Assembly: GCA_016296505.1 (NCBI GenBank)
Contig: JAEDJD010000003.1
Span: 90,068 to 154,067 of the forward strand
Origin: Oscillospiraceae bacterium
GTDB lineage: Bacteria; Bacillota; Clostridia; Oscillospirales; Ruminococcaceae
Length of the DNA stretch: 64,000 nt
Reading direction: 5' to 3'
Positions 1 through 9,161 of the stretch are shown piece by piece. Both the position numbers and the translations under genes were made by a program. Positions within the stretch are counted from its first letter, which is position 1. The number at the start of each line of letters is the position of its first letter. The notes under the pieces are model-generated. The model had not been told where the DNA came from. It saw nothing but the letters and a program-made list of their open reading frames with translations, and searched no databases.

Positions 1-63
1 AAAATGCTGGACAATCATGCGAAGAAATCGTTTGAGGTTCTGGCGCTCGGAGTCTGTGAATGA
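1..63 (+). CDS. C-terminal end of an unidentified protein (partial)
   Basis: An open frame enters from the left edge and ends with TGA at 61-63, giving only about 20 residues, too few to identify a family. The stop codon overlaps the start of the next gene in an ATGA arrangement. This indicates that both belong to one operon and are translationally coupled. Confidence 0.5.
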   Translation, partial: KMLDNHAKKSFEVLALGVCE

Positions 64-605
64 GAAGAAATAACCGGAATCTGAGCAGCCGTGTTGCACT
101 TGGCGGCATTGTCGCGGCGCTCTGTATTGTGATTATGTTTCTGACTGGCGTGCTGCCTGCGCTGTATATTGCAGCGCCGATGGCGGCAGGCTTGCTGATG
201 ATTATACTGGTAGAGGAAGTTTCCATTGGATGGGCATGGCTGACCTATCTGGCAGTCAGCCTGCTTTCGCTGATTGTAACCTTTGATAAGGAAGCGGCTC
301 TGATGTTTATTCTGTTTTTCGGATATTATCCGATGCTGCGTCTGTATTTTGAGCGTATGCGGGCGAAGGCACTGAAAATGATCTGTAAATATGCCGTATT
401 CAATCTGTTTCTGGTGCTGGATTATCTCGCAACGGTCTATGTATTCGGACTGCCGACCTTCGAGGATACCGGCGCAGTCATGATGGTGCTTTTGGTCATT
501 GCGTTCAATCTGGTGTTTTATTTTTATGATAGAGTGCTTTCACGTATGGACTGGTTCTATCATCAGGTGTTTGTGAAAAAGGTGCTGATACGACATCGTT
601 CATAG
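60..605 (+). CDS. Polytopic membrane protein of unknown function
   Basis: The predicted protein has 181 residues and about five or six hydrophobic segments separated by short charged loops, with a basic N-terminus and a basic C-terminal tail, so it is almost certainly an integral membrane protein. The start ATG overlaps the stop of the preceding frame by 4 nt, which supports this start and operon membership. I see no catalytic motif. The general look is that of small transporter-like or ECF S-component-like proteins, but that is only an impression and no substrate can be named. Confidence 0.75.
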   Translation: MRRNNRNLSSRVALGGIVAALCIVIMFLTGVLPALYIAAPMAAGLLMIILVEEVSIGWAWLTYLAVSLLSLIVTFDKEAALMFILFFGYYPMLRLYFERMRAKALKMICKYAVFNLFLVLDYLATVYVFGLPTFEDTGAVMMVLLVIAFNLVFYFYDRVLSRMDWFYHQVFVKKVLIRHRS

Positions 606-704
606 GAATCAGCAAAATAATAACAATGATTGACCGCCGAATTCCGGCGCGAAATATCATACATCCATCCGCTGTGCGGATACGATAAAGGAGTAATGAA
701 AAGA

Positions 705-2477
705 ATGGACACTATGCAAGGAATGAAGCGAAGCTGCTACTGCGGCGAGGTGCTCGAAGCCGGAAAGACTGTCACAGTCGGCGGATTTGTCGATACTGTG
801 CGCGATAAAGGCGGTATATTGTTTATCGTCCTGCGCGACCGCACAGGCGTCGTGCAGCTTACCTTTGACGATACGACCGATAAGGCGCTCTTTGAGAAGG
901 CTGCTTCCTGCAAATCCGAATATGTGATTCTGGCAAAGGGCGAGGTGCGCGAGCGCGAGAGCAAGACCGATAAAATTGCGACGGGCCATGTCGAAATCTA
1001 TGTCACGGAGCTGCGTATTCTCGCAAAGGCAAAGACGCCGCCTTTTGAGATTACACCGCAGACGAAGGTGAATGAGGAACTGCGCCTGAAATATCGTTAT
1101 CTCGATCTCCGCAGAGCGCCGCTTCAGCAGAATCTGATTCTGCGCCATCAGATTGCGATGTGTGCGCGGCAGTATTTCTATGAAAACGGTTTTCTGGAAA
1201 TCGAAACGCCGATGATGATGAAATCAACGCCGGAGGGCGCAAGAGACTATCTCGTGCCATCCCGTGTGCATCACGGCGAATTCTATGCGCTGCCGCAGTC
1301 GCCGCAGATCTATAAGCAGCTTCTGATGGTTGCAGGCTACGACAGATATATCCAGCTTGCCCGCTGCTTCCGCGACGAGGATCTGCGTGCGGACCGTCAG
1401 CCGGAATTCACCCAGATCGACCTGGAAATGAGTTTTGTCGATGTGGATGATATCCTCGATCTGACCGAGGGCTTTCTGGCGCGTCTGTTCAAGGATGTCA
1501 TGCACCGCGAGCTGAAAACGCCGCTGCCGAGATTGACCTATACCGAGGCAATGAACCGTTTCGGCTCGGATAAGCCGGATCTGCGCTTCGGCATGGAGCT
1601 GACCGATCTTTCCGAAACGGTCAAGGATTGCGAATTTGCAGTATTTTCCGGCGCATTGGCAGCAGGCGGTACCGTCCGCTGCGTCACTGCGAAAAATGCT
1701 GCCGCTACGCTGACGCGGAAAGAGATTGATAAGCTGACCGAAATGGTCAAGGGCATCGGCGCAAAGGGTCTTGCGTATATCCGCTGGGTGGACGCAGAGC
1801 CGAACTGCTCCTTTGGCAAATTTCTCAAGGAAGGCGAACTGGACGCGATCCTGAACGCCGCCGGCGCAGAGCAGGGCGACGTCGTCCTGATTGTTGCGGA
1901 TAAGACTGCCATTACGCTGCCGGTACTCGGCGCACTGAGAAATCATCTGGCGAAAAAGCTCGATCTGATTCCCGCGGGCGAATTCAATTTCCTTTGGATT
2001 ACGCAGTTCCCGTTCTTTGAAAAGGATGAGGAAACCGGCGAATGGCTTGCGATGCACCATCCGTTTACCATGCCGATGGACGAATGCTTGCAATATCTGG
2101 ATCACGCGCCGGAAAAGGTCTTTGCAAAGGCGTATGATCTCGTGCTGAACGGAACGGAGCTTTGTTCTGGTTCGATCCGTATTACCGATTACGAGCTTCA
2201 GCAGAAGATGTTTGAATCGCTTGGCTTGACCGAGGAGGAAATTGCGGCAAAATTCGGCTTCCTCGTCGAAGCGTATCAGTATGGCGCGCCGCCGCATGGC
2301 GGTCTTGGCATCGGTCTGGACAGACTGACAATGACGCTTGCGCAATGCGATTCGCTGCGCGACGTGGTTGCGTTCCCGAAGGTGCAGAATGCACGCGAGC
2401 TGATGAGCGGCTGCCCGTCGCCGGTCGAACAGGAAAATCTGGATATCCTTGGAATTGCGACGATTGCAGAGGAATAA
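705..2477 (+). CDS. aspS: Aspartyl-tRNA synthetase
   Basis: Class II aminoacyl-tRNA synthetase that charges tRNA-Asp (possibly also tRNA-Asn) with aspartate in the cytoplasm. About 590 residues, normal for the bacterial type. Seen: an N-terminal OB-fold anticodon-binding domain (about residues 15-110); class II motif 2 with FRDEDLRADRQPEFTQID; a bacterial GAD insertion in the middle; and motif 3 GLGIGLDRL near the C-terminus. Several in-frame ATGs lie close together. The one at 705 is preferred because AAGGAG at 688-693 lies 11 nt upstream, while the ATG at 696 is only 2 nt from it. The gene stands between unrelated genes. No T-box leader is visible upstream. Confidence 0.96.
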   Translation: MDTMQGMKRSCYCGEVLEAGKTVTVGGFVDTVRDKGGILFIVLRDRTGVVQLTFDDTTDKALFEKAASCKSEYVILAKGEVRERESKTDKIATGHVEIYVTELRILAKAKTPPFEITPQTKVNEELRLKYRYLDLRRAPLQQNLILRHQIAMCARQYFYENGFLEIETPMMMKSTPEGARDYLVPSRVHHGEFYALPQSPQIYKQLLMVAGYDRYIQLARCFRDEDLRADRQPEFTQIDLEMSFVDVDDILDLTEGFLARLFKDVMHRELKTPLPRLTYTEAMNRFGSDKPDLRFGMELTDLSETVKDCEFAVFSGALAAGGTVRCVTAKNAAATLTRKEIDKLTEMVKGIGAKGLAYIRWVDAEPNCSFGKFLKEGELDAILNAAGAEQGDVVLIVADKTAITLPVLGALRNHLAKKLDLIPAGEFNFLWITQFPFFEKDEETGEWLAMHHPFTMPMDECLQYLDHAPEKVFAKAYDLVLNGTELCSGSIRITDYELQQKMFESLGLTEEEIAAKFGFLVEAYQYGAPPHGGLGIGLDRLTMTLAQCDSLRDVVAFPKVQNARELMSGCPSPVEQENLDILGIATIAEE

Positions 2478-2564
2478 ACAGGGAAAACCGTCTGCTGCCG
2501 CTGCGCACTCTGGCGGCGGCAGACGCAGATAATTTACGGGTTTGATATCGAAAAAAAGGGGTAA

Positions 2565-3605
2565 ATGAAAATGACAGTAAACGAACTGATGGTGCAGCTG
2601 CGCACAGAAATGACCGGAGATGTCCAGAAAGATATTGCGCATTTGCGCGATGTTGCTGAGGATCTCCGCAAAGAGGAAAACGCCGATGAGCTGACGGCTG
2701 CCGTTGCAGACTATGCGTTCGGACTGATGCCAGCGGATTTCCGCGAAAAGATGGAGGACATGACCTTCGTTGACGGCAAGCGTCTGGATATGGCGTTCGG
2801 TGAGGCGCAGAAGCTTGTCAATGAAGATAAAATCGACGAAGCTGCGGTGATTCTGAAAGCGCTTTCGGATAAAATTGAACAGTATTACGAGGGCGATTCC
2901 CCAAAGTATTTCAGCTTCCGTAATCCGTTTGAATATCATGTGTATCGCTATTATTTCCCGAATGACACAAACTTCGATAGAGCGCCGTTTGATTTTTCGC
3001 ATTATCTTGCGCTGTATGGCTTTGTACTTCTGGAAAAGCGTGAAGCAAGAGCTGCCGAGCAGGCGCTTGAACGTGCGATCAAGTTTAATCCGGTCAGTCC
3101 GGACGCACGCTTTGAACTTGCGGAACTCTGTAAATTTGCGAATAATCCGAAGAAGCTGCTTTCCGTGAATATCGAAACGCTCCGTTATTGTACGACGGCT
3201 GACCGCTATGCGCGTGCCCTGTCCAATATGGGATATTATTGCTATGTTGCGCAGGATTACTATTCCGCTGCCGTGTTCTATTTCGAGAGTATTCGCTTTG
3301 CACCGTCCAAGGCAGTTGAATTTGAATTGCAGGATGTACTGCGCCGCATGAAAACATTTGGTCAGAAATTTGCGCCGCCTACACATGGTCAGACGATTGA
3401 CGTCTATGAGAAATACGGCTTGCAGCCGCCTCCGAATAACGATCTCGTCAATCTTGCCGTGACGCTGATTCAGAGCGCAAAAGAGTACGGCAGAACCGAT
3501 CTGGAGGCGCTGTTCAATCGTATCGCTTTCGACCTCACAAACGATCCGCGTTTTCGTGAGGAAATGGAGCGAATCGCAAATGAAAGCCGCGCAGATACGA
3601 AGTAA
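2565..3605 (+). CDS. Tetratricopeptide-repeat protein
   Basis: The product has 346 residues, mostly helical. The middle shows TPR-like helical pairs with alanine/tyrosine packing (for example around RAAEQALERAIKFNP and the segment ending YFESIRFAP). The last 80 residues are polar. There is no signal peptide or membrane segment, so it is probably a cytoplasmic scaffold or adaptor. A G-rich ribosome-binding site precedes the ATG at 2565; a second in-frame ATG at 2571 is possible. It follows aspS by 87 nt and ends before a strong hairpin terminator. The partner is unknown. Confidence 0.8.
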   Translation: MKMTVNELMVQLRTEMTGDVQKDIAHLRDVAEDLRKEENADELTAAVADYAFGLMPADFREKMEDMTFVDGKRLDMAFGEAQKLVNEDKIDEAAVILKALSDKIEQYYEGDSPKYFSFRNPFEYHVYRYYFPNDTNFDRAPFDFSHYLALYGFVLLEKREARAAEQALERAIKFNPVSPDARFELAELCKFANNPKKLLSVNIETLRYCTTADRYARALSNMGYYCYVAQDYYSAAVFYFESIRFAPSKAVEFELQDVLRRMKTFGQKFAPPTHGQTIDVYEKYGLQPPPNNDLVNLAVTLIQSAKEYGRTDLEALFNRIAFDLTNDPRFREEMERIANESRADTK

Positions 3606-3679
3606 ATATAACACAAGACTTCCGATCCGGAAACAAATCGAACGAAATCAGACCTTCCAGCGAGCGTCTGCAATGTATA

Positions 3680-3716
3680 GGGCGCATCGACGTATCAATT
3701 CCGATGCGCCCTTATT
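3680..3716. terminator. Bidirectional rho-independent terminator
   Basis: A perfect 10-bp stem (GGGCGCATCG at 3680-3689 with its complement at 3702-3711) is followed by a T/A-rich stretch. It lies between the TPR gene and the convergent membrane gene ending at 3715, so it can serve both. Confidence 0.8.
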
Positions 3717-4137
3717 ATATATTATGCAGATTGGATGATGCGTTTGTTGTGCCGATGAACTGTCTGTCAATTATCCGGCAGAGGAAACATCCGGGGACGC
3801 ACAGCAGAAACCAGATACATGAGAATAACAGGCTGATCTGTCCGTAGAGCTGGAAGGTCAGGTTGGTGTAATCCCAGATCTGCCAGCCGCGGTAGAGATT
3901 GACATAGACGCCAACGCAGAATTCTGCGGCAGTAATATAAATTGCACCAAGCAGCGCCGAACGAACCGGATGATGCAGATGTCGCTCAAAGCATAGCAGC
4001 ATACAGAGTGCGCCGCTGCCGAGAATCCCCATTGTCCAGTGGGTTCTGCCGCGAATTGCGATTTCAAAAAAACAGTAGGCGAAAAATCCGATCAGAAAGC
4101 TGAACGGATACGCCCCGAAATGTGTACGGGAAATCAT
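3715..4137 (-). CDS. Putative CmpB-type (ABC-transporter type IV) membrane protein
   Basis: The protein has 140 residues and four hydrophobic segments. The central segment with an acidic residue (AAEFCVGVYVN) followed by a W-D-Y motif and a C-terminal GQISLLFSCIWF helix is the pattern of the small CmpB/putative ABC-transporter permease family (PF06541), common in Firmicutes. The molecular role of that family is not established. The start at 4137 has GAAAGGGG about 9 nt upstream on the minus strand. It is a single gene, transcribed away from malQ. Confidence 0.7.
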   Translation of the reverse strand: MISRTHFGAYPFSFLIGFFAYCFFEIAIRGRTHWTMGILGSGALCMLLCFERHLHHPVRSALLGAIYITAAEFCVGVYVNLYRGWQIWDYTNLTFQLYGQISLLFSCIWFLLCVPGCFLCRIIDRQFIGTTNASSNLHNI

Positions 4138-4265
4138 ACTGCACGCCCCTTTCTGCGGATAGTATGCGCATCAGAAGCAATTTATACAGAAGTAACAGAG
4201 AAAATTGATATTGGCAATGGATATCGAATATATGCAATCAGAAACGGACTCATAAGGAGGAATTT

Positions 4266-5771
4266 ATGAGAGAAAGCGGAATTCTGCTGCCGGTTTCGGC
4301 GCTGCCGTCAAAGCATGGCATTGGAAAGCTCGGACAGGCGGCTTATGACTTTGTAGATTTTCTCGACAGCGCAGGCTGTCACTATTGGCAGGTATTGCCG
4401 CTGACGCCTACAAGCTATGGCGATTCGCCCTATCAGTCGCCGTCCTGCTTTGCCGGCAATCCATATCTGATTGATTTTGATATACTGGCTGACCGCGGGT
4501 GGTTGTCCCATGCCGATTATGACGGCATTGTATGGGATTCCGCGCCGGATACGATCGACTATGCGCTGCTTTGGGAGCAGGTCATACCAGTTCTTCGGAT
4601 TGCATATCAGAATTTTGCAAAGCGTAAGCCTGCCGCGTTCAAAGCATTTTGTACGGCACAGAAGACTTGGCTGCCGGACTATGCGCTGTTTATGTCGCTG
4701 AAGGACGCGCACGGCGGCAAAGCCTGGGATGAATGGGAGCCGGCGCTTCGGTTCTGTCAGCGCGAGACAGTTGCGGCTGCGCGGAAAACATACTCCGCTG
4801 AAATTGAATTCTGGAAATTTGTGCAGTTCTGTTTCTTTACGCAGTGGGAATCGCTCAAGCAGTATGCAAATCAAAAGGGAATTCGTATCATCGGCGATAT
4901 TCCGATTTATGCAGCCTACGACAGCGCGGAGGTCTGGGCGCGTCCGAAGCTGTTTCAGCTTGACGCGGAAAAAAAGCCGATCGCAGTTGCCGGCTGTCCG
5001 CCGGATTGTTTTGCTGTGACCGGTCAGCTTTGGGGCAATCCACTCTGGGATTGGGACGCAATGGCAAAGGATCATTATGCTTGGTGGCTCTCGCGCATCG
5101 GCTTTACGCTGCAGCTCTATGATGTGGTTAGAATTGACCACTTCCGCGGCTTTGAGCGTTATTATGCGATCCCCTACGGCAATGAGACCGCTGAACACGG
5201 AAAATGGAAAAAAGGTCCGGATTATGCGCTCTGGAAAGCGGCAAAGGATACATTCGGTACGATGAACGTCATTGCGGAGGATTTGGGGAATATTACACCG
5301 GCAGTGATTCGTCTGCTGAAGCGTACCGGATTCCCCGGCATGAAGGTCATGCAGTTCGCATTTGACAGCGACGCGGAGAATCCCTATCTGCCGCATAATT
5401 TTGAAACGTCAAACTGCGTCTGCTATACCGGTACGCACGATAATCATACGCTGCGCGGCTGGGTCAAGAGCAATGCGCCGGAAACCAATGCCTATGCAAT
5501 GCGGTATCTTGGCGTCAAAAAGCAGAAAAAGCTGCCGCAGGCGGTATTGTGCGCGGCTTGGCGTTCTACAGCAAAGATTGCAGTCGCGCCATTTCAGGAT
5601 TTTGTCAATGCGCCGCCGTCCGACCGAATCAATACGCCGTCTACGCTCGGCGGCAACTGGATTTATCGAACGGAAACTGCCGATTATACTGCCGAACTCG
5701 CTGCGAAGATTCGCGAAATGAATCAGACCTACGGCAGATTGCGTCAGCCGGAATCCAGCGAATCAAACTAA
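4266..5771 (+). CDS. malQ: 4-alpha-glucanotransferase (amylomaltase)
   Basis: GH77 enzyme that transfers alpha-1,4-glucan segments between maltodextrins, releasing glucose for glycolysis. The protein has 501 residues, the usual size of bacterial MalQ without extra domains. It starts with the family's N-terminal motif (SGILLPVSALPSKHGIG). The catalytic set is visible: nucleophile Asp in VRIDHFRGF (near residue 294), acid/base Glu in IAEDLG (near 340), and the transition-state Asp in GTHDNHT (near 395). There is no signal peptide, so it is cytoplasmic. The ATG at 4266 follows an ideal AAGGAGG. The esterase gene starts 52 nt downstream and may be co-transcribed. Confidence 0.96.
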   Translation: MRESGILLPVSALPSKHGIGKLGQAAYDFVDFLDSAGCHYWQVLPLTPTSYGDSPYQSPSCFAGNPYLIDFDILADRGWLSHADYDGIVWDSAPDTIDYALLWEQVIPVLRIAYQNFAKRKPAAFKAFCTAQKTWLPDYALFMSLKDAHGGKAWDEWEPALRFCQRETVAAARKTYSAEIEFWKFVQFCFFTQWESLKQYANQKGIRIIGDIPIYAAYDSAEVWARPKLFQLDAEKKPIAVAGCPPDCFAVTGQLWGNPLWDWDAMAKDHYAWWLSRIGFTLQLYDVVRIDHFRGFERYYAIPYGNETAEHGKWKKGPDYALWKAAKDTFGTMNVIAEDLGNITPAVIRLLKRTGFPGMKVMQFAFDSDAENPYLPHNFETSNCVCYTGTHDNHTLRGWVKSNAPETNAYAMRYLGVKKQKKLPQAVLCAAWRSTAKIAVAPFQDFVNAPPSDRINTPSTLGGNWIYRTETADYTAELAAKIREMNQTYGRLRQPESSESN

Positions 5772-5823
5772 AATCCGGTACGCAGAATTCCGTATGCGAT
5801 GTCAGAGAAAAAGAGGGAATAGC

Positions 5824-7374
5824 ATGAGAACAGCAGCCATATTCAGCAATAATATGGTACTACAGCGTGAGAAACCGATCAAGGTCTGGGGCGACGGCGC
5901 GGACGGCAGACGCGTAACCGTGACCATTGCCGGACATTCCGCGTCCGATACGGTGCGCGATGGCAAATGGTGCGTGACGCTGCCGCCGATGTCTGCCGCG
6001 GACGGTCTGACCATGACAATTTGCAGCGGCGCGGTGCAGATCGTTTACCGTGAGATCGCAGTCGGAGAGGTCTGGCTCTGCGGCGGTCAGAGCAATATGG
6101 AATTTGAGATCAAGGACGAGCTGAACGGGCAGAAAACGCTCGATTCGCTCAGTCCTGAATGCGGCGTGCGCTTCTATTATACGCCGAAACAGCGTATAAT
6201 CGACAGCGATTTTGAACGCAATGAACGGCAGGCTGTATGGAATATGGCGTCGCCGGAGCAGGCGCGCGCATGGTCGGCAGTCGGGCTGTATTTTGCGCTG
6301 GAGATTTCGCAGAAGCTCGGCGTCACGGTCGGTCTGATCGGCTGTAACTGGGGCGGCACCTCCGCGTCTGCATGGGTTTCGCGTGATGTGCTCGAATCGG
6401 ATGCGGCATTGCGGCTCTATCTTGCGGATTATGATGCCGCAGTCGCCGGAAAAACACCGGAAGAAATGATTGCGGAATACGACGCTTATGCAGCAAGGCA
6501 GGAAAAATGGTGGGCGGATTACTCCGCGCTGCTTGCGGCGCGTCCTGATATTGCATGGCAGGAAGCGATAGAAATAGTCGGAGAATCGCATTATCCCGGT
6601 CCAATGGGCGTCAAGCATGAAAACCGTCCCTGCGGACTCTATGAGACCATGCTGCAAAGAGTCTGCCCGTATACGCTGCGCGGTTTTCTGTATTATCAGG
6701 GCGAATCGGACGATCATCGTTCCGAAAGCTATGAAGCCCTGCTTTCGGCGCTGATTGCGTGCTGGCGGCGGGATTGGGAGGATGATTCGTTACCGTTTCT
6801 GAATGTGCAGCTACCGATGTTCCGCGCAGCAAATACGCCGGATTCTAAGAACTGGTGCCGGATTCGTGAGGCACAGGCGAATGTGTACCGCAGACTGCGC
6901 AATACCGGACTTGCCGTTCTGACCGACTGCGGCGAATATGACAATATCCATCCGAAAGATAAGGCAACCGTCGGGCATCGGCTGGCGTTGCAGGCGCTCT
7001 GCGAGGTCTATGACCGGATGCCGCGCGAGCAAGCTTCCGCACCGATGTTTTCGATGGGATATGCCATGGGGAACAGCTTTGTCGTCCGGACGATCCATGC
7101 CGCAGATTGCTTTCATGTGGATGGAAAAGCGGTCGGATTTGCGCTCGCCGGCGCGGACGGGGTCTATTATCCTGCGGAAGCCGTCTTTTCACCCGATTGC
7201 ATTGTGCTGACTGCAAAGGACGTATCTGCGCCGAAATTCGCACGCTATGCTTGGACGAATTATATGAAAGTAACCGTGTTCGGCAAAAATGGACTGCCGC
7301 TTGCGCCGTTTCGTACCGATCATGTTTCTCTTGCGGCGGATCAGACCGCTTTTCAATCGGAAACCGCTGGCTGA
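5824..7374 (+). CDS. Sialate O-acetylesterase-like (SASA/SGNH) esterase
   Basis: The product has 516 residues and matches the SASA esterase family, which removes O-acetyl groups from sialic acid or plant polysaccharides. Seen: an N-terminal beta domain beginning FSNNMVLQR; the nucleophile block GGQSNMEFE near residue 95; the middle block YYQGESD; and the C-terminal Asp-x-x-His pair in DNIHPKDK near residue 380. No signal peptide is visible, so it probably acts inside the cell on imported acetylated oligosaccharides. ATG 5824 is preceded by GAGGG; the frame is open further upstream, but without a better start. The true substrate cannot be told from sequence. Confidence 0.88.
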   Translation: MRTAAIFSNNMVLQREKPIKVWGDGADGRRVTVTIAGHSASDTVRDGKWCVTLPPMSAADGLTMTICSGAVQIVYREIAVGEVWLCGGQSNMEFEIKDELNGQKTLDSLSPECGVRFYYTPKQRIIDSDFERNERQAVWNMASPEQARAWSAVGLYFALEISQKLGVTVGLIGCNWGGTSASAWVSRDVLESDAALRLYLADYDAAVAGKTPEEMIAEYDAYAARQEKWWADYSALLAARPDIAWQEAIEIVGESHYPGPMGVKHENRPCGLYETMLQRVCPYTLRGFLYYQGESDDHRSESYEALLSALIACWRRDWEDDSLPFLNVQLPMFRAANTPDSKNWCRIREAQANVYRRLRNTGLAVLTDCGEYDNIHPKDKATVGHRLALQALCEVYDRMPREQASAPMFSMGYAMGNSFVVRTIHAADCFHVDGKAVGFALAGADGVYYPAEAVFSPDCIVLTAKDVSAPKFARYAWTNYMKVTVFGKNGLPLAPFRTDHVSLAADQTAFQSETAG

Positions 7375-7460
7375 CGTAAAAAATGATGCCCATATGCACA
7401 GGCGATTCCGAGAATCCGGCAAAAACTTGAGCCGGTTTCGGTGAAATCCTGCAAAGAACC

Positions 7461-7489
7461 TTGACAATCGTGGGAAAACGCGGTATAAT
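7461..7489 (+). promoter_or_regulatory. Sigma-A promoter for the transglutaminase-like gene
   Basis: TTGACA at 7461-7466 and TATAAT at 7484-7489, both perfect, are separated by 17 bp. The predicted transcription start near 7496 makes the upstream ATG at 7501 nearly leaderless and favours the ATG at 7543. Confidence 0.9.
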
Positions 7490-7542
7490 AGAATGTAACT
7501 ATGTATAAAATTCTTCGGAATCCGGAGAGAAAGGCGTTTTTG

Positions 7543-9099
7543 ATGAAGCGTTCAAAAAAACAATTCATGCAGAGGGATTCTGCCGCATCCGGCGAGAGTA
7601 CGCTGCAGAAGGGCTATCTCTTTGCCGGCTTGATGCTGCTTGCCGGAATCGTGGTTGCACTGATTTCCGCAGCGGTTCATCGCAGCAATGAGGGTCAGCC
7701 TGTGATTTCTGACGCGTCGGATTATGTGACGGATCACGTGACAATGTGGGCGGGCGCAGAGCTTCCTTCCCCGTATTCGTTCCTCTACAAGCGGACAAGT
7801 ATTCTTGTCAGCGACGTGCGATATCTGGAACTGCCCGATACGACAACGGTTGGCGACCAAGATGTGGCGATTCTCGTGCAGCTCAAGGACGGTACAACGC
7901 GAACCGAGAACGCTGTTCTCACAGTGATGGAACCGGTCATGGATATGGAGGCAGGTACCGTTGCAACGGTTGAGGAGCTGCTCGGCAGCGGATTTGCAGG
8001 CGCAACCGTTTCGCCGCCGCTTTCCGATTTTACAACGATCGGTCGCTATCCCGTTACGGTGACGCTGAATGGCAAGCAGATTCCGTTTGAGCTTTGCGTG
8101 CAGGATACTACGCCGCCGTCGGCGGAAATCAAACAGAATCTCAATTTCTACTTGAATCAGAAAATCAGCGCAGAGGATTTTGTGGCAAGCTGGAACGATA
8201 TTTCGACAGTCGATTTCTATTTCTCAGAGGAACCGCAGTCGATTACGTCCGGTACGAAACATACGCAGATTATCATTGTCGACGCGGCAGGCAACAGCCA
8301 GACCTATGATGTGCAGTACAGCGTTTCCGGAGACGGTGAGGTGCCCGAAATCCGCGGAATCGGTCCAATGCGTACATTCGTCAATGTTCCGATTGATTAT
8401 ATGCGCGGCGTCACCGCGTTTGACAGCGTGGACGGCGTGCTGGAGGTCGAAGTGAGCGAGCCGGCAGGCTTCAGTATTGCAAAGGCTGGCACGTATCAGA
8501 TTACATATTCCGCAACGGATTCCGCCGGCAATGTCGGGAAGCAGACTGCAGTGCTTGAAGTGCTCGACTCCTTTGACAGCGCCAGTATGATTCAGTCGGA
8601 GGATGTGATGCGTATGGGCGACTATATCATCCATCAGATTGAAAAAACGACGTCTAATGTCGATCAGAAGGCGTTTGCAAGAGCGATTTTTGATTATGTG
8701 AAGACGCATCTGAATTATGTCAACGGAAATAATGAGGATGACTGGCAGGTTGCCGCTGTGGATGCGCTGACGCTTGGATACGGTGATTCCGCTTGCTTCT
8801 ATGGTCTTTCCAGACTGCTTCTGACCTGTGCAGGCTATGACAATATGATGGTGGAACGTCAGAATCCGAATCTGCTTGAGGCGGAGGACGATGAAGAAGA
8901 TAATAAACCTGTCTGGTATGCGCAGCATTTCTGGAATCTGGTTCGCGTCAACGGCGCATGGTATCACTTCGACGCCTGCCCCTATTGCGGCGGAAATGAT
9001 TTCTTCCTCTGGACAGACGCTCAGATCGACGCGTTCTCGGCGGCAAATGGAAATTGCTTTGAGCGTGATAAGAGTCTCTATCCGGTTACGCCGGGCTGA
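7543..9099 (+). CDS. Membrane-anchored Ig-like/transglutaminase-like surface protein
   Basis: The protein has 518 residues. A single membrane segment (about residues 25-45) follows a basic, polar N-terminus, with no cleavage motif, so it should be anchored with the bulk outside. Then come beta-rich Ig-like modules (about 60-350), two resembling the DUF5011/HYR type (…TYQITYSATDSAGN…). A C-terminal transglutaminase-like domain (about 370-518) has a candidate catalytic Cys in GDSACFYGLSRLL and His/Asp in HFWNLVRV…YHFDACP. Such proteins act in cell-wall or surface-protein processing; the substrate is unknown. The start is fixed by a perfect promoter at 7461-7489 and GAGAAAGG 9 nt upstream. Confidence 0.82.
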   Translation: MKRSKKQFMQRDSAASGESTLQKGYLFAGLMLLAGIVVALISAAVHRSNEGQPVISDASDYVTDHVTMWAGAELPSPYSFLYKRTSILVSDVRYLELPDTTTVGDQDVAILVQLKDGTTRTENAVLTVMEPVMDMEAGTVATVEELLGSGFAGATVSPPLSDFTTIGRYPVTVTLNGKQIPFELCVQDTTPPSAEIKQNLNFYLNQKISAEDFVASWNDISTVDFYFSEEPQSITSGTKHTQIIIVDAAGNSQTYDVQYSVSGDGEVPEIRGIGPMRTFVNVPIDYMRGVTAFDSVDGVLEVEVSEPAGFSIAKAGTYQITYSATDSAGNVGKQTAVLEVLDSFDSASMIQSEDVMRMGDYIIHQIEKTTSNVDQKAFARAIFDYVKTHLNYVNGNNEDDWQVAAVDALTLGYGDSACFYGLSRLLLTCAGYDNMMVERQNPNLLEAEDDEEDNKPVWYAQHFWNLVRVNGAWYHFDACPYCGGNDFFLWTDAQIDAFSAANGNCFERDKSLYPVTPG

Positions 9100-9161
9100 T
9101 AGATATACAATGAAATCAAACTAAAAGGAAAAATGAAATCATAATAAAAGGATTGTTGGGA

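Noticed and set aside
1224..3614. 796-codon open frame on the minus strand
   Set aside because: It lies opposite aspS and the TPR gene, both certain or well supported. Its translation is rich in Arg/His/Cys and matches no protein, as expected for the antisense of GC-biased codons.
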